64,000 bases of DNA, taken from Rhizobium leguminosarum (GTDB lineage Bacteria > Pseudomonadota > Alphaproteobacteria > Rhizobiales > Rhizobiaceae). Location of the stretch: the NCBI RefSeq assembly GCF_001652265.1, contig NZ_LWBS01000327.1, positions 124,001-188,000 of the forward strand, given 5' to 3'. Below the pieces are notes generated by a model. It made no database searches. It had not been told where the DNA came from and saw only the letters and a list, made by a program, of their open reading frames with translations. Positions 17,069-31,535 of the stretch are shown here, piece by piece (positions within the stretch are counted from its first letter, which is position 1; every line of letters starts with the position of its first letter). The position numbers and the translations under genes were made by a program.

Positions 17069-17318
17069 GAGCTGCGCGTTCTGCTTTCAGCTCTTGCAGG
17101 AAGGCCGTAGGATCAATCTCTTCGGGTTCGCCGCTGGCTTTGCCCTCGGCATATTCCCGCTTGAGTTTTTCCAGTTCAAGCGCACGAATTTCCTCCCGCT
17201 GTTCCAGCAAGCGGAGGCTATCGCGCATGACTTCGCTGGCGCTAGCATAGCGCCCGCTTTCAACAAGCTCACGGACAAAGCCTTCATAGCGAGGCCCGAT
17301 ATTATAGCTGGAGGGCAT
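17061..17318 (-). CDS. parD: ParD-family antitoxin
   Basis: An 85-residue antitoxin. The N-terminal ribbon-helix-helix (YEGFVRELVESGRYASASEVMRDSLRLLE) binds DNA, and the charged C-terminal tail (EYAEGKASGEPEEIDPTAF) is the usual toxin-binding part. ATG 17318 is chosen by family length, because the open frame upstream to 17660 is antisense to the kinase gene. It precedes and overlaps parE. An inverted repeat 26 bases upstream may be its own operator. Confidence 0.88.
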   Translation of the reverse strand: MPSSYNIGPRYEGFVRELVESGRYASASEVMRDSLRLLEQREEIRALELEKLKREYAEGKASGEPEEIDPTAFLQELKAERAARG

Positions 17319-17343
17319 GGCAATACCTTTCATCGAGGCAATA

Positions 17344-17360
17344 TTATCAGTTTTTGATAA
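17344..17360. promoter_or_regulatory. Candidate ParD operator
   Basis: TTATCA and TGATAA form a perfect 6-bp inverted repeat with 5-base spacing, 26-42 bases upstream of the parD start codon, where autoregulatory RHH operators usually lie. Confidence 0.5.
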
Positions 17361-17428
17361 CCCGGACAAATAAAACAGACGGCACCACCTTGACTGCGAC
17401 CAGAAATGCAGCCACGGCACTTCGACCC

Positions 17429-19105
17429 TCAAGCCGCCGCGACTTTGCCCGAGAGCGCCTGATCCATGGCCGCCTGAAGCTGTTCCTGCGTGAATGGTTT
17501 CTTCATCCGCAGCATCCGGCCGAGGCCATGGTCTTCGGAAAACTCGGCATAGCCCGAGGCAAGGATGATGGGCAGGCCTGGAAAGGAGGAGCGAAGGTGA
17601 CGCGCAAGCTCGGCGCCCGTCATGCCCGGCATGGCATGATCGGTGATGACGAGATCGCAACCCTGTCCGTCGGCAAAGAACTCCAAAGCCTGGGAAGCGG
17701 AAGACGCCTCCTGCGGCAGGTGCCCTAGATCCTCAAGCATCGCCACGGTGCCCGTCCTGACAAGAGCGTCGTCGTCGACCACCAGAATGGCAAGCGGCCG
17801 CGACGCTGGTTTCAAAGGCTCCGTCGCCGGAGCCTCGACGGCCGGCTGCACCTTGACGAAGGTTTGGGCAACGGGCAGCCAAAGCGAAACGGTCGTGCCC
17901 TTGCCCCTGACGCTCGATATCTGGATAGAGCCGCCGGATTGCGCCGCCAGGCCATGCACCATCGACAGTCCCAGACCAGTGCCCTTGCCGACCCCCTTAG
18001 TGGTAAAAAACGGTTCGGCGGCACGCGAGACCGTTGCTTCGTCCATTCCCTCGCCATCGTCCGATACCGATATCCTGATGTAATTTCCGCCCGCGAGCCC
18101 GGTCGGCCGGGCTTCTCCGGCCGCCGCCGCGGCCACCGTCACGGCTCCGCCGCTTTCGAGCGCATCCCGGGCATTGACGAACAGGTTGAGCAACGCCAGT
18201 TCCAACTGGTTGCTGTCGACCAGAAGGGGTGCGAGATCCGCCGGGATGCTTTTGCGGATTTCGATGCGCGGCCCCACCGCCTTGGCGAGAAGATCCTCGA
18301 CGTTTTCGAACAAGCGGAGGAAGTCGACTGCCTGCGGCTTGAGTTCCTGGCGGCGTGCGAAGGCAAGCAGGCGCTGGGTCAGGGCGGTGCCGCGCTCGGC
18401 CGCCTGGATCGCATTTGTCACCAGGCGTTCGCTGCGTTCATCGGCCGGAAGCCGCTTCTTCAGAAGGTTGAGGCTGCCGAGAACCGCCATCAGAAGGTTA
18501 TTGAAGTCGTGGGCGACGCCACCGGTCAGGTGGCCGATCGTGTCGAGCTTCTGCGCCTCGAACAGCTGCGCAAGCGCCTCTTCGCGCTCCCGCGTCCGTT
18601 GATCGATCCGGTGCTCGAGTTCCTCATTGAGCTCACGCAACTGCGCTGCCGAGGCCTCGAGCTCGGCGGTGCGCTGGTGAACGCGGGCCTCCAGCTCGGC
18701 GTTCAGGCGTTCGAGTTCCCTCGTCTTCCTGTAGAGATCGGCAAAGACCCGCACCTTGGCTCTCAGCACCTCGGGGACGATCGGGACGGAGACATAGTCG
18801 ACCGCGCCCACCGCATAACCGCGCAGCCGGTCCGGTTCCGCCAGCATTACGGCGGAAACGAAGATGATCGGCGTATTCTGATAGCGCGGATGCTGCCGGA
18901 TCATGCTGACGAGCTCGAACCCATCCTGTTCGGGCATGCAGACATCAACGAGGATCACCGCGATTTCGGTGCGCAACAGATGTTCGAAAGCTTCGCGAGC
19001 GGATTGCGCCTTGATGAGGTTTTCTTCGAGCTCTTCGAGAATGACCTCGTAACTCAGGAGCTTGGCCGGTTGGTCGTCGACGAGGAGGATGTTGACGGGG
19101 TTCAT
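17429..19105 (-). CDS. Soluble hybrid histidine kinase: REC - coiled coil - HisKA - HATPase - REC
   Basis: A 558-residue cytoplasmic protein without membrane segments. Residues 1 to about 125 are a receiver with acceptor Asp54 (VILVDVCMP). Residues about 130-195 form a heptad-rich coiled coil. The HisKA block GGVAHDFNNLL carries the phospho-His and is of the NtrB-like type. HATPase motifs are LNLFVNARDAL, the DDGEGM box and GKGTGLGLSMVHGL. The C-terminal receiver has Asp489 (LVITDHAMPG). The order REC first, kinase, REC last suggests a relay driven by another kinase. The poly-HAMP kinase gene ends 10 bp upstream on the same strand, so both are probably one operon and one phosphorelay. Confidence 0.9.
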   Translation of the reverse strand: MNPVNILLVDDQPAKLLSYEVILEELEENLIKAQSAREAFEHLLRTEIAVILVDVCMPEQDGFELVSMIRQHPRYQNTPIIFVSAVMLAEPDRLRGYAVGAVDYVSVPIVPEVLRAKVRVFADLYRKTRELERLNAELEARVHQRTAELEASAAQLRELNEELEHRIDQRTREREEALAQLFEAQKLDTIGHLTGGVAHDFNNLLMAVLGSLNLLKKRLPADERSERLVTNAIQAAERGTALTQRLLAFARRQELKPQAVDFLRLFENVEDLLAKAVGPRIEIRKSIPADLAPLLVDSNQLELALLNLFVNARDALESGGAVTVAAAAAGEARPTGLAGGNYIRISVSDDGEGMDEATVSRAAEPFFTTKGVGKGTGLGLSMVHGLAAQSGGSIQISSVRGKGTTVSLWLPVAQTFVKVQPAVEAPATEPLKPASRPLAILVVDDDALVRTGTVAMLEDLGHLPQEASSASQALEFFADGQGCDLVITDHAMPGMTGAELARHLRSSFPGLPIILASGYAEFSEDHGLGRMLRMKKPFTQEQLQAAMDQALSGKVAAA

Positions 19106-19115
19106 GGCCAGATCC

Positions 19116-25415
<6,300 letters not shown>

Positions 25416-25589
25416 GAAAATCCCCCTCTTCGACGATCGGTAATTTAGCGCTCAACTCAGAAAATGGTATGGGCCGTCCCGTATACAGCTTATCATAATT
25501 CAGCGCTTAAAATGAGCCCGGTAGTTGCAGGTATCGAAAATGCCCGCCGGAAACCGTCTGGCCGGAATTTGCTGTTTTTCGTGCGCGGG

Positions 25590-25615
25590 GGAACACTTGC
25601 CTGCTGGCTGTCGTT
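25590..25615 (+). promoter_or_regulatory. EcfG-type (general stress) promoter
   Basis: GGAAC (25590-25594), 17 bases, CGTT (25612-25615) is a full match to the EcfG consensus. It lies 25 bases before ATG 25640, so the transcript would start just upstream of the ribosome binding site. Confidence 0.6.
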
Positions 25616-25639
25616 TCAGTCCTGACAATGGAGAGCGAC

Positions 25640-26092
25640 ATGTCGAACGTCTCGAGGACAGGCAAGGAAGAGATCAACAACGCGACCAGCCCGACCACAT
25701 TCGGAAAGTCGGTCGAGAGCCAGGCGCAAATCGAGGACGCGGCTGCGCAAGCGTCGCCCGACGCTGGCGGCGAGATGCTCAATATCTATCGGCTGGAACC
25801 CATCGCCGCACCCGACGATCCGAGATGGGACAATTCCCCCGGACATGGCACCGTCGTCGTCGCCGCCAGAACGCCCGGTGACGCCAGGATCGTCGCAGCG
25901 GCGGGCGAACTCGACTTCATGGAAGTGGATGCGGCTCCCGCCGAGGATGTGACGACGGTCAATGCCAGCGCCTTTCGGGACGACAAGCTCTACACCGTCA
26001 TCGAGATTGATCGGAACAGACGCGATGTCACGCGCGGGATCATCGACGGTGTGATCACCATCGACACGATCCGACCGGTTCAATCGGACTGA
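25640..26092 (+). CDS. Hypothetical protein, probable general-stress gene (150 aa)
   Basis: I do not recognise this protein. It is acidic and soluble with no signal peptide or membrane segment. The N-terminal 50 residues are polar and probably disordered. From about residue 55 it has a mixed strand/helix pattern with charged residues (TVVVAARTPGDARIVAAAGELDFMEVD, LYTVIEIDRNRRDVTRG). ATG 25640 has GGAG 6 bases upstream; ATG 25628 is less well placed. The EcfG-type promoter right before it is the only hint of role. It is divergent from the poly-HAMP kinase gene. Confidence 0.65.
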   Translation: MSNVSRTGKEEINNATSPTTFGKSVESQAQIEDAAAQASPDAGGEMLNIYRLEPIAAPDDPRWDNSPGHGTVVVAARTPGDARIVAAAGELDFMEVDAAPAEDVTTVNASAFRDDKLYTVIEIDRNRRDVTRGIIDGVITIDTIRPVQSD

Positions 26093-26170
26093 TGTAGCAA
26101 TATCCCCGGCGCGATCGGCGAGGCGCCGGAGCGTCACCATCGCAGATCCTCTCGTTTCCTCGGAGTTCTC

Positions 26171-26452
26171 ATGAATACGGCCAACCTCCAGCTCAAGGGC
26201 CTGATCATGGCCATGGCGTCGATATGTGATGCGATCGTCGAGAAGGAACTGCTTACCAGCGGGGAACTCAATGCCGCGCTCTCGAAAGCCACGAAAGCAA
26301 TCGAGGAGGACGACGACCATGAACTGTCGGATGCCAACCGCGCCGCGATCCTGTTCCCCATCCGTGTGCTGCAGCTCGCCGAGGAAGCAGGTAGGAAAGG
26401 CGAACGGTTGACGTTTTCGGACTATGCCAAGCTCGTGGCAAAGCTGACCTGA
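26171..26452 (+). CDS. Small hypothetical protein (93 aa)
   Basis: A short, mostly helical, acidic protein (ALSKATKAIEEDDDHELSDANRAA) without membrane segment. No family recognised. GGAG lies 7 bases before the ATG. It follows the 150-aa stress gene by 78 bp on the same strand and could share its transcript. Confidence 0.6.
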   Translation: MNTANLQLKGLIMAMASICDAIVEKELLTSGELNAALSKATKAIEEDDDHELSDANRAAILFPIRVLQLAEEAGRKGERLTFSDYAKLVAKLT

Positions 26453-26623
26453 ACATGTCCGATGGCTTTACCCTGATGCTGTCGACTTTGGAGCGGGTTC
26501 GCTTGGGTCCGTCACGGAGGATCGGGGCCAAGCCGTTTTCCTCTCCACGGTCATCCAGAACGCATATGACCTGGAGCGAAGCGGCGGACTTTCTGGCACC
26601 GGACCGCATACGGGCACCTCCCG

Positions 26624-26672
26624 TTGGTTGACTTCATACCATCAACAGCTATATAAATACCTTGTCAACCAA
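26624..26672. promoter_or_regulatory. Promoter and inverted repeat of the RES toxin-antitoxin operon
   Basis: TTGGTTGAC (26624-26632) and GTCAACCAA (26664-26672) are perfect 9-bp arms, centred 40 bases apart. Between them lies a sigma70-like promoter: TTGACT (26628-26633), 18 bases, TATAAA (26652-26657). Arms on both sides of the promoter suit autorepression by the antitoxin. The second arm ends just before the ribosome binding site of the antitoxin gene. Confidence 0.65.
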
Positions 26673-26683
26673 GGAGCCGCTCA

Positions 26684-27295
26684 ATGGCCCGCCACCCATC
26701 CGGTCCCGTCACAGTGCAGGAAGAGCCGAATTCCATTAGGACCGCGTTTCTGCGACGGGCGACATCGGCGCTGGAGCGCATTTCGGCCAATGTGCCGGCA
26801 AAGGACCTCGCCGATGCGCTTTCAGCCCCGACCGACGCCGGTTCGTTGGCGCAGCTTCTCAGCCGCTCGGATATGGTGGGCGCGGCGATAAACGATCTCG
26901 ATCCGCTGGTTCCGGCGCTGGCTCGCAACGTAGAGCATCGGCAAAATCTCGTCGAACGGGCCGGCGGGACGATGTCGGCCGAGGACACCGGGCGGATGCT
27001 TGGCATCAGCAGACAGGCCGTCGACAAGAGGCGGCGAGCCGGCACGCTGCTTGCCGTGCGCGAGGGCAGCGACTGGCGCTATCCGCTCTGCCAGCTGGAT
27101 CAAGGTGAGGTGGTCGCGGGGATTTCCGACATCGTGCGTGGTTTTGCCGCCGCTGGTCCCTGGATCGCATTGGATTTTCTGCTTGCTGCCGATACGGCTC
27201 TCGGTGGCCGGACAGCTCTGCAGGCGCTGCGCGACGGCGATCGCGAAGCAGTCCGGCGTCTGATCCGGATTGAAACCTCCGACGGCTTTGCCTGA
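26684..27295 (+). CDS. Xre/ParS-type antitoxin (DUF2384-like) of a RES toxin
   Basis: A 203-residue protein. The middle (MSAEDTGRMLGISRQAVDKRRRAGTLLAVREG, about 96-127) is a helix-turn-helix, and the C-terminal part (GGRTALQALRDGDREAVRRLI) fits the toxin-binding DUF2384/ParS end. AAGGAG precedes the ATG. Its stop overlaps the toxin start by one base (TGATG), which couples translation. The symmetrical promoter region suggests that it represses its own operon. It is longer than the common Xre antitoxins (about 150 residues), with an extra N-terminal 60-90 residues. Confidence 0.8.
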   Translation: MARHPSGPVTVQEEPNSIRTAFLRRATSALERISANVPAKDLADALSAPTDAGSLAQLLSRSDMVGAAINDLDPLVPALARNVEHRQNLVERAGGTMSAEDTGRMLGISRQAVDKRRRAGTLLAVREGSDWRYPLCQLDQGEVVAGISDIVRGFAAAGPWIALDFLLAADTALGGRTALQALRDGDREAVRRLIRIETSDGFA

Positions 27296-27933
27296 TGCCG
27301 GCCAATGCTGGCAGAGGGCCGTCGGGAGCCGCACTGCCCCCGCCCCCTTGGCTCGCCCATTCGTCATTGCCGATCGACCTCATTCCGGCCGGGCAGGTTC
27401 TCCATAGGGTCCATCGGACGCATCTCGATCCCATCTTCTTTGGACCCGGCCCCCGGATTGCCGCCACCAATCGTTTCGACAGCGCCAGCGGACGTTTCGG
27501 AATTCTCTACGTCGCAATGAGCCGCAGGGGAGCGCTTGCCGAAACGATCCTGCGCAATCCCCAGCGGTTGATGGTGTCGATGACCGAAATCACCACCCGC
27601 GCCATTAGTGAACTCAGCTGTATCAGACCGCTGAGGATCGCGCGCATGCACGGCACCGGCCTGCAGGCCCTCGGCACCGATAATGCAGTCTCCACCGGCC
27701 CTTACGAACCATGCGGCCTTTGGGCCGACGCGCTTTGGGACCATGCCGACCGGCCGGACGGTCTCGCCTACCAGTCGCGCCACAATTCGAGCGAGATCTG
27801 CCTTGCCCTTTTCGAACGTGACGACATGGCGTTCAACAGAAAGGGCACGCTTCCGCTCTCCGGCATCCTCAAGGAGATTGCCGCGATCCTCGAAGTCTAC
27901 GGCAAGTCGCTGTCACCGGTCGGCCCTGTTTAA
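27295..27933 (+). CDS. RES-domain toxin
   Basis: A 212-residue protein with the RES pattern: Arg in VLHRVHRTHLDP, then RFDSASGRFGILYVAMSRRGALAET (conserved Glu), and GLAYQSRHNSSEICLALF (conserved Ser/Arg). Known RES toxins degrade NAD+ in the cell and stop growth until the antitoxin frees them. The first 30 residues are proline-rich and not part of the domain. It is translationally coupled to the antitoxin gene. Confidence 0.85.
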   Translation: MPANAGRGPSGAALPPPPWLAHSSLPIDLIPAGQVLHRVHRTHLDPIFFGPGPRIAATNRFDSASGRFGILYVAMSRRGALAETILRNPQRLMVSMTEITTRAISELSCIRPLRIARMHGTGLQALGTDNAVSTGPYEPCGLWADALWDHADRPDGLAYQSRHNSSEICLALFERDDMAFNRKGTLPLSGILKEIAAILEVYGKSLSPVGPV

Positions 27934-28087
27934 ACGGCGAACGCGGCTGCAGTTCAATGGCCGACGGCACGCTGCCCGCAGCAATGCGCTGTCAATTTTG
28001 CGATAAGTGGATTTCTTTTGTCTTGTTTTCTGCCTGGTTCTGAGGCTATACGGCGGCCGCATATATTCACGCACCGGGAATTTCTTC

Positions 28088-29113
28088 GTGACCAGCCTCA
28101 AATCGCTTCTGGCCGCCTGCGGCCTCTCAACCATGATCGGCCTTGCCGCAAATCCGTCTTTGGCCGGTTCGACGACCTACCCGCTGACCCTGGAAAACTG
28201 CGGCGCGCAGGTGACTTTCCAGAAGGCGCCCGAACGGGCGATCGGCCTCGGCCAGAACAGCGCTGAAATCCTGCTACTGCTCGGCCTTCAGGACAAGATG
28301 GCCGGCACGGCCTTCTGGCCGAGCAAGATCCTGCCGCAGCTCGCGGAAGCCAACGCCAAGGTCAAGCTTCTGACCGTCGAGATGCCGACCTTCGAATCGA
28401 TCCTCGCCGAAAATCCCGATTTCGTGGCGGCGGCCCTGCCGAGCCTGGTCGGGCCGAACAGCAAGGTCGCCAAACGCGAGGATTTCGACAAGGTGGGCGT
28501 CGCAACCTATCTCTCGCCCAGCACCTGCCTCAGCACCAAGGACGTCAAGGACCAGTATGGCAGCCGCGGCGAGCTGTGGAACATGGATCTTCTCTACAAG
28601 GAGATCGACGAACTGTCGCAGATCTTCGACGTCGCCGATCGTGGTCAGGCGCTGATCGCCGACTTCGAGGCGCGCGAAGCCAAGCTTCGCTCCAGCGTTT
28701 CGAAGGACGGCAAGAACCTTTCCTACGTCTTCTGGTTCTCCAGCCCCAGCCCGTCGGCCGACGCCTATCTCGGCGGCAAGAACAGCGCGTCCGGCTTCAT
28801 CGCCGACCTGCTCGGCGGACACAACGCGATATCAGCGGAAGCGGAATGGCCGACGCTCGGCTGGGAAGGCATCATCGCCTCCAATCCCGACGTCATTGTC
28901 GTCGCCAGTCTCGACCGTAACCGCTGGGAGCTCGACAAGCCGGAGGCCAAGATCAATTTCCTGAACACCGATCCGGCCGTCAGCCAGATCCCCGCCGTCA
29001 AGAACAAGGCGATCGTGATCATGGACGGCCAGGCCATGAACCCGACCGTCCGCACGGTCTACGGCGCCGAGCAGGTGGCTGGCCAGCTGAAGGCTCTCGG
29101 TCTGTTGAAGTGA
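28088..29113 (+). CDS. Iron-complex-type ABC transporter substrate-binding protein
   Basis: A 341-residue protein of the BtuF/FepB/FhuD-type class. GTG 28088 opens a signal peptide (VTSLKSLLAACGLSTMIGLA, cleaved near ANPSLAG); an upstream frame to 28007 has poor codon bias and is left out. The mature start (TYPLTLENCGAQVTFQKAPERAIGLGQNSAEILLLLGL) is typical of this class. Ligand-site likeness is not close enough to name the substrate: Fe-siderophore, haem and cobalamin are all possible. It is first in a three-gene operon, with GTGA overlap to the permease. No RirA, Irr or Fur-type box was evident upstream. Confidence 0.85.
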   Translation: MTSLKSLLAACGLSTMIGLAANPSLAGSTTYPLTLENCGAQVTFQKAPERAIGLGQNSAEILLLLGLQDKMAGTAFWPSKILPQLAEANAKVKLLTVEMPTFESILAENPDFVAAALPSLVGPNSKVAKREDFDKVGVATYLSPSTCLSTKDVKDQYGSRGELWNMDLLYKEIDELSQIFDVADRGQALIADFEAREAKLRSSVSKDGKNLSYVFWFSSPSPSADAYLGGKNSASGFIADLLGGHNAISAEAEWPTLGWEGIIASNPDVIVVASLDRNRWELDKPEAKINFLNTDPAVSQIPAVKNKAIVIMDGQAMNPTVRTVYGAEQVAGQLKALGLLK

Positions 29114-30150
29114 CGGAAGCGGGCCGTATCTTTCGGCAACTGGGAGCCGTCTTCGCACTGCTCCTCGCCTCTTTCTGCCTCATCGCTATCGCCATCGGCG
29201 TCAGCGTCGGGATCGGCGACCTGCCGATCCCGCTTGCAACCACGTTTTCCGCCGTCACCAACCGGTTGGGATGGACCGCGGTCGAACTGAACCGCATCCA
29301 TGAGACCGTCATTTGGGATTATCGTCTCAGCCGGGCGCTCGTCGCCGCCTTCTGCGGCGCGGGCCTTGCGCTGTCGGGCGCGATCATGCAATCGCTGCTG
29401 CGCAATTCGCTCGCCGAACCTTATGTTCTTGGCATCTCCGCCGGCGCCTCCTCCGGCGCCGTCGCGATCGTCATCTTAGGGATCGGCGCCGGCGCGGTCT
29501 CGCTTTCCGCCGGCGCCTTTGCTGGTGCCTTCGCAGCCTTCTTCTTCGTCGCCCTGCTGTCGAACGGCACGCGCGGCGGAGCGGATCGCACCATCCTTGC
29601 CGGTGTCGCCGCTTCGCAACTTTTCAACGCCACGACGTCCTATATCGTCACCACCTCGGGCAATGCGCAGCAGGCCCGCGACGTCATGTTCTGGCTGCTC
29701 GGCAGCTTCGGCGGCGTGCGCTGGCCGGAATTCGCGCTGGTCTCGATCGTCGTCGGCATCGGCCTCGTCGGCTGCCTGTTTTACGCCCGCGTGCTCGACG
29801 CCTTCGCCTTCGGCGACGAGGCGGCATCCTCGCTCGGCGTCAATGTCGGCCGCGCGCGGATGGTGCTCTTCGCGCTGACGGCAATGATGACGGCGACGAT
29901 CGTCAGCATGGTGGGGTCTATCGGCTTCGTTGGCCTCGTCGTGCCGCATGTCGCCCGCTTTGTCGTCGGGCCGCTGCATGTCCGCCTGCTGCCGGCCTGT
30001 GCCATAACAGGGGCGATCTTCATGGTGCTCGCCGACATCGCCGCACGCGCCCTCATTCCGAACCAGATCCTGCCGATCGGCGTCGTCACGGCCCTGGTGG
30101 GCGTCCCATTCTTCTCGATCATCCTCTACCGGTTCCAGCGCGCATCATGA
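29110..30150 (+). CDS. FecCD-family ABC transporter permease
   Basis: A 346-residue inner-membrane protein with about nine to ten membrane segments. FecCD features are DYRLSRALVAAFCGAGLALSG, GAIMQSLLRNSLAEPYVLG and FVGLVVPHVARFVVGP near residue 275, then LIPNQILPIGVVTALVG at the C-terminus. GTG 29110 overlaps the stop of the binding-protein gene, and its own stop overlaps the ATPase start. One permease gene implies a homodimeric pore. Confidence 0.92.
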   Translation: MTEAGRIFRQLGAVFALLLASFCLIAIAIGVSVGIGDLPIPLATTFSAVTNRLGWTAVELNRIHETVIWDYRLSRALVAAFCGAGLALSGAIMQSLLRNSLAEPYVLGISAGASSGAVAIVILGIGAGAVSLSAGAFAGAFAAFFFVALLSNGTRGGADRTILAGVAASQLFNATTSYIVTTSGNAQQARDVMFWLLGSFGGVRWPEFALVSIVVGIGLVGCLFYARVLDAFAFGDEAASSLGVNVGRARMVLFALTAMMTATIVSMVGSIGFVGLVVPHVARFVVGPLHVRLLPACAITGAIFMVLADIAARALIPNQILPIGVVTALVGVPFFSIILYRFQRAS

Positions 30151-30908
30151 CCATCAAGGCCGACGACCTCATCTGGAAGATTGGCAGGAAGACCATTCTC
30201 GACGGTGTCTCCCTGGAAGCTCCGCCCGGCCGGATGCTCGGTCTGCTCGGCCCGAACGGCTCGGGCAAGACCTCGCTGCTGCGTCTTCTGGCCGGCCTGA
30301 AGCGGCCGCATTCCGGCCGCGTCACCCTCGACCGGAGCGACATCGGCACGATCAGCCGCCGCTCGATCGCCCGGCGGATCGCCTTCGTCGAGCAGCACGC
30401 CACGACAAATGCCAATCTCAGCGTCGTCGATGTCGTCAAGCTCGGCCGGTTCCCGCACCGGTCGATGTTTTCAGGCTGGACGAAGGCCGACGAAGAGGCT
30501 GTCGAAGAGGCGCTGGCGCGCGCCGGCATGGCGGAGAAGCGCGACGATCGCTGGCAGAGCCTGTCGGGCGGCGAAAAGCAGCGCACCCATATCGCAAGGG
30601 CGCTCGCCCAGTCGCCCCAGGAGCTGATCCTCGACGAGCCGACAAACCATCTCGATATCCAGCACCAGATCGGCCTGATGCGGCTCGTCTCCAGCCTGCC
30701 GATCACCAGCATCGTCGCCCTGCACGATCTCAACCATGCCGCGATGTTCTGCGACCAGCTGATCATCCTGCAGCATGGCAGGATCGTCGCCTCCGGCGCA
30801 CCACAGGACGTATTGAACGAAGACCTTCTGCGCGACGTCTTCTCCGTCGAAGCCCGCATCGAAGCCTCACCCTATCACGCGCGTCCGCATATCCATTATC
30901 TCAGGTGA
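30147..30908 (+). CDS. ABC transporter ATP-binding protein (FecE/FhuC type)
   Basis: A 253-residue ATPase: Walker A GPNGSGKTS, signature LSGGEKQR, Walker B LILDEPTNHLD, H-loop ALHDLNHA. The NHLDI form and the FPHRSMF insert are usual for iron-complex importers. ATG 30147 overlaps the permease stop (ATGA). It ends 9 bp from the convergent Lrp-family gene. Confidence 0.93.
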   Translation: MTIKADDLIWKIGRKTILDGVSLEAPPGRMLGLLGPNGSGKTSLLRLLAGLKRPHSGRVTLDRSDIGTISRRSIARRIAFVEQHATTNANLSVVDVVKLGRFPHRSMFSGWTKADEEAVEEALARAGMAEKRDDRWQSLSGGEKQRTHIARALAQSPQELILDEPTNHLDIQHQIGLMRLVSSLPITSIVALHDLNHAAMFCDQLIILQHGRIVASGAPQDVLNEDLLRDVFSVEARIEASPYHARPHIHYLR

Positions 30909-30917
30909 GAGCCGCTC

Positions 30918-31382
30918 TCACTTCACGATCTGCAACGGCAAAGCGGTCGTCTTTTTCAGTGTCTTGAGGACGATGCTTGACTTCACTGATGCCAGATTGT
31001 CGGTGACCCGGATCATTCTTTCGAGAAATTGGCTGAGATGTTCGAGGTCGCGCGTCATGACCTTCATCAGAAAGTCGGCGTCACCGGTCTGCGAATAGCA
31101 TTCCAGGATCTCCGGCGCGGTCTCGATGAAACGATGAAGCTGCTCGTTTCCACCTTCCGTATGCGCTCTGAGGCTGACGAGCGTATGAGCGACAGTGAAA
31201 CCCAGTTTCACGGGATTGAGGATGGCGACGACACTCTGGATATATTGCTCGTTACGCAGCCTTTCCAAACGGCGTGCGCACTGGGTCGCGGAGAGATTGA
31301 CCTTCAAAGAGAGTTCGCTCTGCGTCAGCTCGCTGTTTTGCTGGAGAGCGGCGAGCAATTTGATATCGAATGGGTCAAGCAT
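30918..31382 (-). CDS. Lrp/AsnC-family transcriptional regulator
   Basis: A 154-residue regulator. The N-terminal helix-turn-helix is DIKLLAALQQNSELTQSELSLKVNLSATQCARRLERL, and the C-terminal RAM (ligand-binding) domain includes ILECYSQTGDADFLMKVMTRDLEHL. ATG 31382 is preferred over GTG 31388, because GGAGG is then 7 bases away. It is divergent from an aminotransferase and decarboxylase-like gene pair. Lrp-type proteins next to amino-acid catabolic genes usually switch them on with the substrate amino acid. Confidence 0.9.
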   Translation of the reverse strand: MLDPFDIKLLAALQQNSELTQSELSLKVNLSATQCARRLERLRNEQYIQSVVAILNPVKLGFTVAHTLVSLRAHTEGGNEQLHRFIETAPEILECYSQTGDADFLMKVMTRDLEHLSQFLERMIRVTDNLASVKSSIVLKTLKKTTALPLQIVK

Positions 31383-31535
31383 GGCCACCCTCCTCGGACG
31401 GTGAATTTCTGCACATTATAGCCATATCCCGCTGATTGTCTGCATAGATGCGCCATTACAGGGAGATAATCGCAGAAATTCGTCGCGAAAGTTCAGCTAG
31501 TCTGCGAGCCAGAATTACGGAAACGAGGTGGACTT

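Noticed and set aside
28007..28087. Longer N-terminus for the iron-complex binding protein
   Set aside because: Poor third-position GC and no ribosome binding site; GTG 28088 directly opens a signal peptide.
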